13,088 bases of DNA from Methanimicrococcus sp034006575 (GTDB lineage Archaea; Halobacteriota; Methanosarcinia; Methanosarcinales; Methanosarcinaceae), in assembly GCA_034006575.1 (NCBI GenBank), contig JAVESN010000049.1, forward strand, positions 1 through 13,088, given 5' to 3'. Each line of letters starts with the position of its first letter. Position 1 is the first letter of the stretch. Under the pieces are notes generated by a model. It saw only the letters and a program-made list of their open reading frames with translations, did no database searches and was not told the DNA's origin. The translations under genes and the position numbers were made by a program. Below, piece after piece: positions 1-6,789 of the stretch.

Positions 1-169
1 AAGCAAAAAGCTTTACAATTTGTCTAAATTTAGCTTCAGAAATTTTTGAACGGAAAATATACTTATTTTTCATTTGCATGATCATGATTTGAACACCAAT
101 TTATATGATTGTTCTTATCATGACCCTTATTCTTTAAACTTCTCGGCATTTTTTACCTTAACAGGGGTG

Positions 170-237
170 TCCGATTTTTTCGGATAATTATACGGATTAT
201 TTAAAACGTATACAAAAACAAAAACAGGAGATAAAAT
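170..237 (+). promoter_or_regulatory. Candidate promoter and Shine-Dalgarno site of the 238-936 gene
   Basis: A short inverted repeat, TCCGA (170-174) and TCGGA (180-184), is followed by an AT-rich TATA-like stretch around 197-206 and the palindrome GTATAC at 208-213. AGGAG at 226-230 lies seven bases before the ATG at 238, a well-placed Shine-Dalgarno site that fixes the start. The inverted repeat could be an operator, but that is inference. I see no gene in bases 1-169, which are AT-rich. Confidence 0.45.
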
Positions 238-936
238 ATGGGGATATTAAATCGTATAAAAACAAAAAAATCACTTGTATCGGTTGCGGTTATTTTTATT
301 GTATTGTTTTCTCTCACCGTCGGTCTCGGAGGCGTTGCTTATGCGACGGGCGTGCTTACATGGGGCGGCGAAGACGATGATTTAAGAGTAAGAAACGCAA
401 TCGACTCTATGATAACCAAAGCAAACGCAGAACTTAAAAAAGCAACGGACGCGTTGAATGCGACGAAGTCGGACCTTCAAAATACAACAGCCGAATTGGA
501 AGCTAAAAACAATACTTTGGGCGAGACAGAAACCAAATTGAAAGACACGCTTTCCGATCTTCAAGCCAAAAACGATGAATTGAATTCAACGAATATTACA
601 TTGAATTCGGTCCGATCTGACCTTCAAGCCAAAAACGACGAATTGAATGAAACGAACGACAAATTGGCGAAAGCGATCTCGGATATGGAAGCACTTGCCG
701 ATTATGCGGAAGGGCGTTTGGGCGACATAAACACATTTGATGAAAACGGTTCTTCGGACGGCACCGCCGGTTATCCCGAACTTGTGGAAGGAATGAAAGT
801 AAATAAAGGGGAAATTGTGTCCTACAAGAATAAAAACTATCAATATTTGAAAGATCATGAGTTTACATTCCAGCCGGGCAACGAGAACGAACACCCCGAC
901 TACCCGGGAACGGATATGTGGAAACTTATTGAATAA
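238..936 (+). CDS. Membrane-anchored or secreted coiled-coil protein with a C-terminal carbohydrate-binding-like module
   Basis: The 232-residue protein starts with a basic stretch and a hydrophobic segment (about residues 13-37, including VAYATG), either a signal peptide or a membrane anchor. Residues about 50-155 form a heptad-like coiled coil with repeats such as LQAKNDELN; the corresponding DNA is repeated at 559-584 and 622-647, 21 codons apart. Residues about 176-232 resemble CBM5/12-type chitin or carbohydrate-binding modules: a GMKVNKGEIVSYKNKNYQYL pattern, a proline-rich turn and a final MWKLIE. The likely architecture is an anchored stalk carrying a glycan-binding tip outside the cell; that role is inference. 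It stands alone, has its own Shine-Dalgarno site, and ends at a hairpin terminator. Many stalked surface or phage tail-associated proteins use the same module, so the ligand cannot be named. Confidence 0.75.
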   Translation: MGILNRIKTKKSLVSVAVIFIVLFSLTVGLGGVAYATGVLTWGGEDDDLRVRNAIDSMITKANAELKKATDALNATKSDLQNTTAELEAKNNTLGETETKLKDTLSDLQAKNDELNSTNITLNSVRSDLQAKNDELNETNDKLAKAISDMEALADYAEGRLGDINTFDENGSSDGTAGYPELVEGMKVNKGEIVSYKNKNYQYLKDHEFTFQPGNENEHPDYPGTDMWKLIE

Positions 937-954
937 TATTTGATAAAAATTTAA

Positions 955-989
955 AGATATTTTTTATTTTTTTTAAATATCTCTTTTTT
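955..989 (+). terminator. Hairpin terminator after the coiled-coil surface protein gene
   Basis: AGATATTT (955-962) and AAATATCT (975-982) form a perfect 8-bp inverted repeat separated by a T-rich loop, followed by a T-tract at 984-989. It begins 18 bases after the stop codon, a normal position for transcription termination. Confidence 0.55.
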
Positions 990-1094
990 AAAATGATGAT
1001 TTTAATACACTGAATTCGATTGTTGAAGGCGAAATATTAATAAATAATATATATTAAAATGATGTGTATCCGTTTTTGATATTTTTCATATCTA

Positions 1095-1148
1095 TTTATG
1101 ATAATGTTTTATATTGTTTATGATAATATTTCGTGTCCGTTTATGATA
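1095..1148. repeat. Three copies of TTTATGATA in the convergent intergenic gap
   Basis: TTTATGATA occurs at 1095-1103, 1117-1125 and 1140-1148, spaced 22-23 bases apart, inside AT-rich DNA between the rightward gene ending at 936 and the leftward gene ending at 1162. CCGTTT motifs are interspersed. There is no coding potential. The spacing near two helical turns is suggestive, but no function can be assigned. Confidence 0.4.
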
Positions 1149-1161
1149 TATTTATGAAATT

Positions 1162-1497
1162 TCAATCCGTGTCCCCGTAAATCGGCACGAGTCTCGTTCT
1201 TTTAACGTACTTTTCGATGTTGTTGACAATCGTTTTTTCTTCGCGCTCGACATATTCCATTTTAATCGTCAATTCGATTTCCGGCATGGTGTACCACAAC
1301 GGTCGGATTCCGGTTCCAAAAAGCTCTCGGTTTCTCAGGATTTCATTCCGGCTTTCTTCCGAGGAGGCGTCTAAGTTTTTTTGGACTTGATACAAATCCT
1401 CTTTTAATTGAAGAAGAATCTCGGCGACTCCTTCTATAAAAAATCCCGGCGCAAAAATCTGTTCTTCAATCGGCTCTCGGGATTCCTTTGTCGTCAT
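1162..1497 (-). CDS. Truncated stand-alone member of the operon's shared-core family
   Basis: This 111-residue protein has a leading helix (GVAEILLQLKEDLYQVQKNLD) followed by ILRNRELFGTGIRPLWYTMPEIELTIKMEY. That matches the first half of the core in the proteins at 1494-3254 and 6790-7872. It ends at RTRLVPIYGDTD, exactly where those relatives continue into the second beta block, and the DNA after the stop shows no remnant of that half. Its ATG overlaps the preceding stop codon (ATGA, four bases), and a G-rich Shine-Dalgarno run lies about eleven bases upstream, so translation is probably coupled to the 586-residue protein. It is the last gene of the operon. It could be a capping or regulatory subunit; that is inference. 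Confidence 0.72.
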   Translation of the reverse strand: MTTKESREPIEEQIFAPGFFIEGVAEILLQLKEDLYQVQKNLDASSEESRNEILRNRELFGTGIRPLWYTMPEIELTIKMEYVEREEKTIVNNIEKYVKRTRLVPIYGDTD

Positions 1498-3254
1498 GTT
1501 GCTCTTGCCCCCCTTCTGAATTCCGCCAGCACAAACAAAATCTCGCCGATTCCCAAATACGTGCCGGACAAAACGGACTGATGCGTCACTTCCGTTCGCT
1601 CATCACCGACAACATAGGTTGCGGGCAAATCAATTGCCGTATAAAACAAAGCGCGGATATTATTCTCGGCAAGAGCCGCTTTCGCTTCATCGGCCGTCAT
1701 CCCGACCATATCGGGCACTTCGCGGCGCTGCACATACGCGTCTGTCGGCGGAACGGGAACGAATTTTATTTTCAGCGTACTTTCTTGCTCCACCGATAAT
1801 TCATACAAACTTTTATATCGGGCGTTGAGGGGAATGACATCGACTTGTTTTGATGCAAGCGTTCCGCTTTCCGTTTCTGTTCGCCGAACATCGTATTCCA
1901 TCTTTAAAGAAAAATCAATTTCCGGCATCGCAAACCATGTCGGACGGAGCCCGTATTCCTCAAGCTCCCGATTTTTCAGAATTTCTTTTTGCATCTCAAG
2001 AGCCGTTAAATCCAATTCACGTTGCGCTTCCCCGATTCCTTTTCCAATCTGCGTCAACATTTCCGACAAACTGACTTTTCCGTCCTCTCCGATTTCTTCG
2101 GTGCCGAACTTTTCGGATTTTGAATCTTCATATTCCGCATCATATTCAACATCATATCCCTTTTCATCTCCCGCTATTTCTCGTGCGCGAATGATGTACG
2201 GAATCACTCTTTGTGTCGTCATCCCGAAACGAATATTTTGAATCACCCCGTTTTCATAAATCTTAATTTTTGCCAAATCCTCCGCGGAATGAACGCCGTT
2301 TTGAATCAATTTTTTCGCGTCAAACGGAGTCATATTCGGAATCGTCATTAATTCCAAAAGCTCCCGGAAAAAAACGTTGTCCGTCTTTTGTATTCTTTCC
2401 GGAATTCGACGCGGTATTTCTTTTTGATCGAGTTTTATTTTTAAAGGTTTTTGAAATATATCCGGCGTTTGAAAGGCGGCGTCTTTTCGAATCTCCTCCG
2501 TTTCTTTCGGGTCGATTCCGGCCATATCCGACAAAATTAAAAGGTAATCCATCGTAAAACGTTTTTTTATCTCCTCTTGCGTTTCCGGGGGCCATTCCGT
2601 CGTTTGCGCTTTTTTTAGAATATTTTGTAAAACGCTCTGACTGAATCCGATTTCAGAGAGAAGGGCGGTTTCCGTCCCGCGCCCTAAAACATCTTCCAAA
2701 TCTCCGATGGTGTCAATGGAAACGTCACGAAGTTTTAAAAGACGGTTTTCATCCACATCCGAAACATCTTTTAATTTCGTAAACAAACTTCGCGTGAATT
2801 CTATTTCAAAGTCCGAACGGTCTTCTTCATAATATTTCAAAAGAGTGACGTAAACAAACAATTTGTTCGCCGTTTTTTCCGTGATGCCGGCATACTCCGA
2901 AAAAGCTCGCCTCGTCTCGGGAGACATGTTGTATTCTTCAAAAGATTTGATATCCAATCCTTTTTCATCCGTTTTCTTTTTCAGATAACCGCTCAGCGGC
3001 AACAAAGACATTTTTAATTCCGGTTCGCAAAAGGAATGCGTGTCGGGATACGTTTGATCCGGGATGATTTCCGTTTGAGATATTTTTTCCCTCAAAGCGT
3101 TCAGAACATCCGGCGTCAATATTTCATCCGAAAGGAGCGTTAAATTCTCATCCGTTTCCGTCTGCAAAAGAAACTCCTCTACGGTATGAATCGATTTTTC
3201 AAGGAGCCTTTGCAGAACTTCTTTGTTAGTATCCGGCAATTTTATAATTTTCAT
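1494..3254 (-). CDS. Large operon protein: helix-hairpin-helix-like repeats, shared core and PASTA domain
   Basis: The protein has 586 residues and three parts. Residues about 1-365 are mainly helical, with repeated segments such as LLKLRDVSIDTIGDL and IPNMTPFDAKKLIQNGVHSA, which resemble helix-hairpin-helix/SAM-like modules of the DUF4332 type. Residues about 398-507 are the shared core (GIGEAQRELD, PTWFAMPEIDFSLKMEY, VIPLNARYKSLYEL, STLKIKFVPVPP). Residues about 512-580 form a PASTA domain (VPDMVGMTADEAKAALAENN). AGGA lies seven bases before the ATG. There is no signal peptide or membrane segment, so it is probably cytosolic. PASTA usually occurs in extracellular parts of bacterial kinases and penicillin-binding proteins, so this setting is atypical. 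I see no catalytic motif. A scaffold or DNA- or protein-binding role is inferred from the repeats only. Confidence 0.8.
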   Translation of the reverse strand: MKIIKLPDTNKEVLQRLLEKSIHTVEEFLLQTETDENLTLLSDEILTPDVLNALREKISQTEIIPDQTYPDTHSFCEPELKMSLLPLSGYLKKKTDEKGLDIKSFEEYNMSPETRRAFSEYAGITEKTANKLFVYVTLLKYYEEDRSDFEIEFTRSLFTKLKDVSDVDENRLLKLRDVSIDTIGDLEDVLGRGTETALLSEIGFSQSVLQNILKKAQTTEWPPETQEEIKKRFTMDYLLILSDMAGIDPKETEEIRKDAAFQTPDIFQKPLKIKLDQKEIPRRIPERIQKTDNVFFRELLELMTIPNMTPFDAKKLIQNGVHSAEDLAKIKIYENGVIQNIRFGMTTQRVIPYIIRAREIAGDEKGYDVEYDAEYEDSKSEKFGTEEIGEDGKVSLSEMLTQIGKGIGEAQRELDLTALEMQKEILKNRELEEYGLRPTWFAMPEIDFSLKMEYDVRRTETESGTLASKQVDVIPLNARYKSLYELSVEQESTLKIKFVPVPPTDAYVQRREVPDMVGMTADEAKAALAENNIRALFYTAIDLPATYVVGDERTEVTHQSVLSGTYLGIGEILFVLAEFRRGARAT

Positions 3255-3270
3255 TCAAGATTCCTCTTTT

Positions 3271-3768
3271 TCAGGTTTGATTCGATTGATTCGGCTTTAA
3301 ATCGGATTTGACGGCGCCGATTTTGGATTTTAGCCAAACGATTTCTTTTTCTACGGCTTGTGCTCTCTTTTGATTCAAATAAGGCAAAATCTTTTCAAAA
3401 ATCTTCAAAGCGCTTTTTAAATTCCCGTCCTTCTCCATTTCGATTCCGCTTTTTAGCAGCACCCAACTTGCTTCTTTATAAAAGGAGTCCAGTTCCTTTT
3501 TTGATTTTTCCGATATTTCATACGTTTCCAATCGGTCCAATCCGCTCAACGCCAAATCATACCGCTCTTGCATAATATGAATTTTTACAATATACAACCG
3601 ATTGAGAAAGGCGCCTTCGGTATAACAAAATTTTTGTGAAGTCTGCTCGCCCGTTTCATACATTTTTATGGCGCTGTTTAAATCGCCGCTGCAAACCATT
3701 TCGGCGGCCGAGTTGTTGATTCCTTTTAATAATTCAACAACATTTTTAATGACTTCTTCCTCATTCAT
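3271..3768 (-). CDS. Small TPR-like helical repeat protein
   Basis: This 165-residue, entirely helical protein has TPR-like segments, for example CSGDLNSAIKMYETGEQ (about 27-43) and KDGNLKSALKIFEKILPYL (about 113-131), plus a middle repeat around ERYDLALSGLDRLE. The GDLxSAIKxYE pattern is characteristic of TPRs, which act as protein-protein interaction scaffolds. A GAGGA Shine-Dalgarno site lies about eight bases before the ATG. It starts 20 bases after the gene at 3789-4790 and ends 16 bases before the gene at 1494-3254, so it is co-transcribed with them. It probably acts as an adaptor for the core-domain proteins. The partner is unknown. Confidence 0.72.
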   Translation of the reverse strand: MNEEEVIKNVVELLKGINNSAAEMVCSGDLNSAIKMYETGEQTSQKFCYTEGAFLNRLYIVKIHIMQERYDLALSGLDRLETYEISEKSKKELDSFYKEASWVLLKSGIEMEKDGNLKSALKIFEKILPYLNQKRAQAVEKEIVWLKSKIGAVKSDLKPNQSNQT

Positions 3769-3788
3769 TTTTATTCCTCATCTGCTCT

Positions 3789-4790
3789 TCATCTCATCAT
3801 ATCCGTTTTCATTCCGCGGTCCGATTTTATTTGCATGAGGTCGGTTTCTTTTTTTCTCGGCGCCTCTTTTTGGGGCGTTTCCATTAAGGAATTGTCAAAG
3901 ATGCCGTAAACGTTTTCCGGTCTCTTCTTTTTGTTTAAATCGGTTTGAGTCGGTTTGACGGATTTGGCGTGTAAAGAGCCGAATTCTGAAAAATCAAAAT
4001 GATTTGCTGTGGTCGGTTCTTTTCTTTTTGATTTTTTTCCCCCGTCCTCTCTTGAAAAGTTTTTTTCCGCCACGGAAAACGAGACCGGTTTTTTTATCGG
4101 TTCCAATATTTTTCTTTTCCGTTCGTAAAATGTTTGAATGCTTAAATTGCGTTTCTCATTTCTTTTGTTTCTTTCCATTCCGCTTTTGTTTCCTCGTTCC
4201 GGCTCAATCCGATTTTTCATTTCTCCCGATAAATCGGTTTTTCTTTTCGGTTCATTTTCCCGCATCAGTTCTTGCCGGAATCTTTTTTTTGTTTGAAGCG
4301 AATCTTTGCGGATATCGGTCAACGCTTTTTCATCGTTTTTCGTTCCGAACGCATCGGTTTTATTTTTGTTTTCGTTTCCCGTCCCTTTCTTTTTTAAAGA
4401 ATCGCAACCAAACGATTGACGAAAACATGTATCAGACGGTGGTTTTATTCTCTTTTTCCCGTTCGTTTGGTATTCATTCGTTTCAACCGTTTCCGATCTT
4501 TTTGAGGACGGGTCACGATTGATGAAATCCATAAATTCTTTTTTCTTTTTTTCGGTTTCGTATTTGGGGCGCTCTTCATCAATGGAAATTGAAAGAGATT
4601 GAGGGAGGGAGAGAGAATCTGTGGGTTGGGGCGACGCGGCGGAAGTTTTCGAAACGGATTTTTCGACGGCCGCTTCATTGGCATCTTTCGTTTCGTCCTC
4701 TTCCGTTTCGTCGTCATATTCTTCCGATAAAATATCGATATTGAGCAGAACAGACTCCGTCGGCGGATTTTTTTCTTCGTCCCCGGTCAT
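3789..4790 (-). CDS. Highly charged, probably disordered protein of the operon
   Basis: The 333 residues are dominated by Lys, Arg, Glu, Asp, Asn, Ser and Thr, with almost no hydrophobic segments. The N-terminus (about 1-50) is acidic and the rest is strongly basic overall. It matches no family I know and has no catalytic motif, signal peptide or membrane segment. The reading frame is open over 1 kb in the operon orientation, between two good genes (39-base and 20-base gaps), which supports it as real. There is no clear Shine-Dalgarno site before the ATG at 4790. The opposite strand has open frames rich in Phe and Ser, which are shadows of the Lys/Glu codons. A flexible scaffold or nucleic-acid-binding tail is possible but is inference. 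Confidence 0.62.
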   Translation of the reverse strand: MTGDEEKNPPTESVLLNIDILSEEYDDETEEDETKDANEAAVEKSVSKTSAASPQPTDSLSLPQSLSISIDEERPKYETEKKKKEFMDFINRDPSSKRSETVETNEYQTNGKKRIKPPSDTCFRQSFGCDSLKKKGTGNENKNKTDAFGTKNDEKALTDIRKDSLQTKKRFRQELMRENEPKRKTDLSGEMKNRIEPERGNKSGMERNKRNEKRNLSIQTFYERKRKILEPIKKPVSFSVAEKNFSREDGGKKSKRKEPTTANHFDFSEFGSLHAKSVKPTQTDLNKKKRPENVYGIFDNSLMETPQKEAPRKKETDLMQIKSDRGMKTDMMR

Positions 4791-4829
4791 TTCAATTTTT
4801 CCGTTTTTGATTTAGTTTTTGATTTGTTC

Positions 4830-5429
4830 TCAGCTTTTCTTTGCCGTATCATCGGCCGCCTTTATCATATCGTTTTCAAACTCCTTGGCTTTCAAATCAA
4901 ACTCAAGTTGCATGGCCTGCGCGCGCATGTCGATTTGACGCTGAATGATGGTGTTTGGGGGAACCGGGACCAAACGGGTGCGAAGAAGGCTGGATCCCTC
5001 TTGGTTAAAGCTGTATTTGCTGGTGTAAGTGGCGTCAATGGGTGTTGAGGTCACAACGCTTTTTTTTCTAAACCATGTTGAGCTTGTTTGCGTTGTTTTC
5101 ACCTCTCCTTTCTTCTTTTCTTCGTATTCGGAACCGCTGCCTATCGTTATGGCCATTTTGACTTCGATGACCGTATCGGCGAATTGGTAAAACGTAGGTT
5201 GAAAGCCCGCGCCGATCATGGATGTTGTTAAATCTTCATCTTCGAATTTGCCGTTTTTGTATCTCATGTGAGGGAGAGTCACGGGCGCTTGTTCTTTATC
5301 TCCCATTATTTTCATAATCTCAATTGATTCTCTATCCAATTCCGATTGAGCATGCGCAATGGCGCAGGCCACTTGGGTGACCATTTCCCCGAAAGGCACG
5401 TTCAATAATTCGTGTCCGACATTTGTCAT
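4830..5429 (-). CDS. Shared-core protein with helical tail (paralogue of 5509-6105)
   Basis: The protein has 199 residues. Its start (MTNVGHELLNVPFGEM) aligns with MTDVGQELLNVPFPEM of the neighbour. A GGAG Shine-Dalgarno site about eight bases upstream supports the ATG at 5429 over the GTG nine bases earlier, which lies within that site. The core shows AIAHAQSELD, TSMIGAGFQPTFYQF, IEVKMAIT, then PIDATYTSKYSFNQEGSSLL and RLVPVPP. The tail after about residue 165 is a charged amphipathic helix. The N-terminal helix and final PxPP beta block recall the DUF2589 family, but this is a distant pattern match only. It is soluble with no catalytic signature. The block nearly identical to that of its neighbour suggests the two form a heterodimer or a mixed ring; that is inference. 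Confidence 0.78.
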   Translation of the reverse strand: MTNVGHELLNVPFGEMVTQVACAIAHAQSELDRESIEIMKIMGDKEQAPVTLPHMRYKNGKFEDEDLTTSMIGAGFQPTFYQFADTVIEVKMAITIGSGSEYEEKKKGEVKTTQTSSTWFRKKSVVTSTPIDATYTSKYSFNQEGSSLLRTRLVPVPPNTIIQRQIDMRAQAMQLEFDLKAKEFENDMIKAADDTAKKS

Positions 5430-5508
5430 ATTTTTCACTCCTTTTTTACGTTTATTTGTCTTCGTTCATTCGTTTGTTTTCGTTTATTTTTCTTTATTCA
5501 ACCGTTTA

Positions 5509-6105
5509 TTATGCGGCGGCGGGTTTGCTTTCTTTTTCGCTTTTATCTTCTTCTTCTTTTATTTTTTTGTCAATTTCTTTTTGTTCTTTTTCAATGGCCG
5601 CTTCCAATTTTTTCATTTCTAATTGGAATTTCATTTGCTCTTTTTGAGCTTTTAAATCCAATAGGTTTTGCATGAACGCGTTTGGAGGCAAAGGCGTAAT
5701 TTTTGTTCGAAGGAGGCTGGATCCTTCAACGGAGTATGTGTATTTGGATGAGTAAGAAGCGTTAACGGAGGCCGAGAAACAAAGGAATTTCGCTTTTGCG
5801 TTTACCGATACGGAAGCTTCGGTTGTTTTTGTCATCGTTATCGCCATTTTCACTTCAATAATCGTATCCGTGAATTGATAAAAAGTGGGTTGAAAACCCG
5901 CGCCGATCATGGATGTTTTAATGGTTTTGTTTCCGTCGGCAAGGTCGGGCAACTCAATCGGGTATTTTTCCGCATCTCCCATCATCGCGGCAATTTTGCA
6001 ACTGGTTTGGTCTAAATTGAATTGGCCTTCCGCAATCGCGTTTGCCAAACTCAAAACCATTTCCGGAAACGGAACGTTCAGTAATTCTTGTCCTACGTCT
6101 GTCAT
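5509..6105 (-). CDS. Shared-core protein with charged coiled-coil tail (paralogue of 4830-5429)
   Basis: The protein has 198 residues and belongs to the same subfamily as the next gene. It contains NAIAEGQFNLD, then TSMIGAGFQPTFYQF, IEVKMAITMT, NASYSSKYTYSVEGSSLL and KITPLPP. After about residue 150 comes a Lys/Glu-rich helix (EKEQKEIDKKIKEEEDK) ending in PAAA, likely a coiled coil. AGGAGA about eight bases before the ATG at 6105 is a clear ribosome-binding site. A segment between the two core halves, about residues 100-118, differs strongly from its paralogue. There is no membrane segment or enzyme motif. The DUF2589-like pattern noted for its neighbour applies here equally weakly. Confidence 0.78.
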   Translation of the reverse strand: MTDVGQELLNVPFPEMVLSLANAIAEGQFNLDQTSCKIAAMMGDAEKYPIELPDLADGNKTIKTSMIGAGFQPTFYQFTDTIIEVKMAITMTKTTEASVSVNAKAKFLCFSASVNASYSSKYTYSVEGSSLLRTKITPLPPNAFMQNLLDLKAQKEQMKFQLEMKKLEAAIEKEQKEIDKKIKEEEDKSEKESKPAAA

Positions 6106-6164
6106 TTTCGATTTCTCCTGTTTTCTCTCTTTCTTAATTTTTTCATTCTTGATTTTATTTCATT

Positions 6165-6317
6165 CGTTTGATTTTTGATTCATCCGTTTGATTTTTGATT
6201 CCATTTGTTTGATATTCTTTTCATCCGTTTGATTTTATTTCATTCGTTTGATTTTTGATTTCATTCGTTTGATATTCTTTTCATCCGTTTGGTTTTTTTG
6301 ATTTTTTATCGTTTGAT
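6165..6317. repeat. Eight-copy CGTTTGAT array with 19-24-base spacing, inside the operon
   Basis: CGTTTGAT or a one-base variant begins at 6165, 6185, 6206, 6226, 6245, 6266, 6286 and 6310, embedded in T-rich spacers such as TTTCATTC and TTTTGATT. It fills most of the 215-base non-coding gap between the operon genes at 6321-6746 and 5509-6105. On the operon strand it reads as ATCAAACG repeats in A-rich RNA. The related motif TTCATTCGTTTG occurs once in the next gap (5439-5508). It may be simple expansion, a protein-binding array, or an mRNA spacer. Confidence 0.6.
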
Positions 6318-6320
6318 TTT

Positions 6321-6746
6321 TTATTTCAAACGTTTCGGTACGGCTTTTATGGATATTTTGACGGTACTGACGGCTTCTTTTCCGGCAGTTTCCATGTCCG
6401 GAGCGGACATTTTAAGTTCGCCGTCTTTTGCGATGTGTGTTTTTAAATCAACGTCAATGTTGCTGACCAAATAATCGACTTCTCCGGTTTCCGTTCTTTT
6501 TTTGGAGTTGAATTCGTCCATGGCTTTTCCGAAATATTCGTTGACTTCTTCCGGCGTGTACGTATCTTTAACATCCGTTGTGAACGAATCTTTAACATCC
6601 GAACTTATCGACGGTTTTAATCTTTTTTGGACCGGTATTGATACCGTTTCGTTTCCGGAGACGGTTTCGTTTAATATTTTCTCAAGCGCGTCTAATTTGT
6701 TGCTTATTTGTTCGAGTTTTTTCATAACCTCTTCGTTTGTTACCAT
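6321..6746 (-). CDS. Small coiled-coil/beta protein of the operon
   Basis: The protein has 141 residues. An N-terminal coiled coil (EEVMKKLEQISNKLDALEKI, about 5-24) is followed by a polar linker with repeated SSDVKDSFTTDVKDTYT. A C-terminal beta-like part (about 90-138) contains VSNIDVDLKTHI and STVKISIKAVPK. These last two segments resemble in pattern the IEVKMAI and LSIKFRPIPP strands of the shared core, and also the short beta domains called trypsin-co-occurring (trypco) domains in bacterial conflict systems. Both resemblances are weak. A GAGGAG motif lies about fourteen bases before the ATG, rather far. It is second in the operon and soluble. I cannot assign a function. Confidence 0.7.
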   Translation of the reverse strand: MVTNEEVMKKLEQISNKLDALEKILNETVSGNETVSIPVQKRLKPSISSDVKDSFTTDVKDTYTPEEVNEYFGKAMDEFNSKKRTETGEVDYLVSNIDVDLKTHIAKDGELKMSAPDMETAGKEAVSTVKISIKAVPKRLK

Positions 6747-6789
6747 TTTCTTTCACTTGCTCCTCTTCCCGATTTTTATTTTTTGTGAT

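Noticed and set aside
1488..1828. Plus-strand frames over the end of the 586-residue protein gene
   Set aside because: They are antisense shadows without ribosome-binding sites or recognisable domains.
4004..4522. Phe/Ser-rich 172-codon frame on the plus strand
   Set aside because: It is the antisense shadow of the Lys/Glu-rich gene at 3789-4790; the composition is explained by reverse-complemented AAA/GAA codons.
5430..5438. GTG start for the gene at 4830-5429
   Set aside because: The GTG falls inside the Shine-Dalgarno region, and the paralogue alignment begins at the ATG at 5429.
6165..6317. CRISPR array
   Set aside because: The repeat word is eight bases with near-constant T-rich spacers and about 20-base spacing, unlike CRISPR repeats of 25-37 bases with unique spacers; there are no cas genes.
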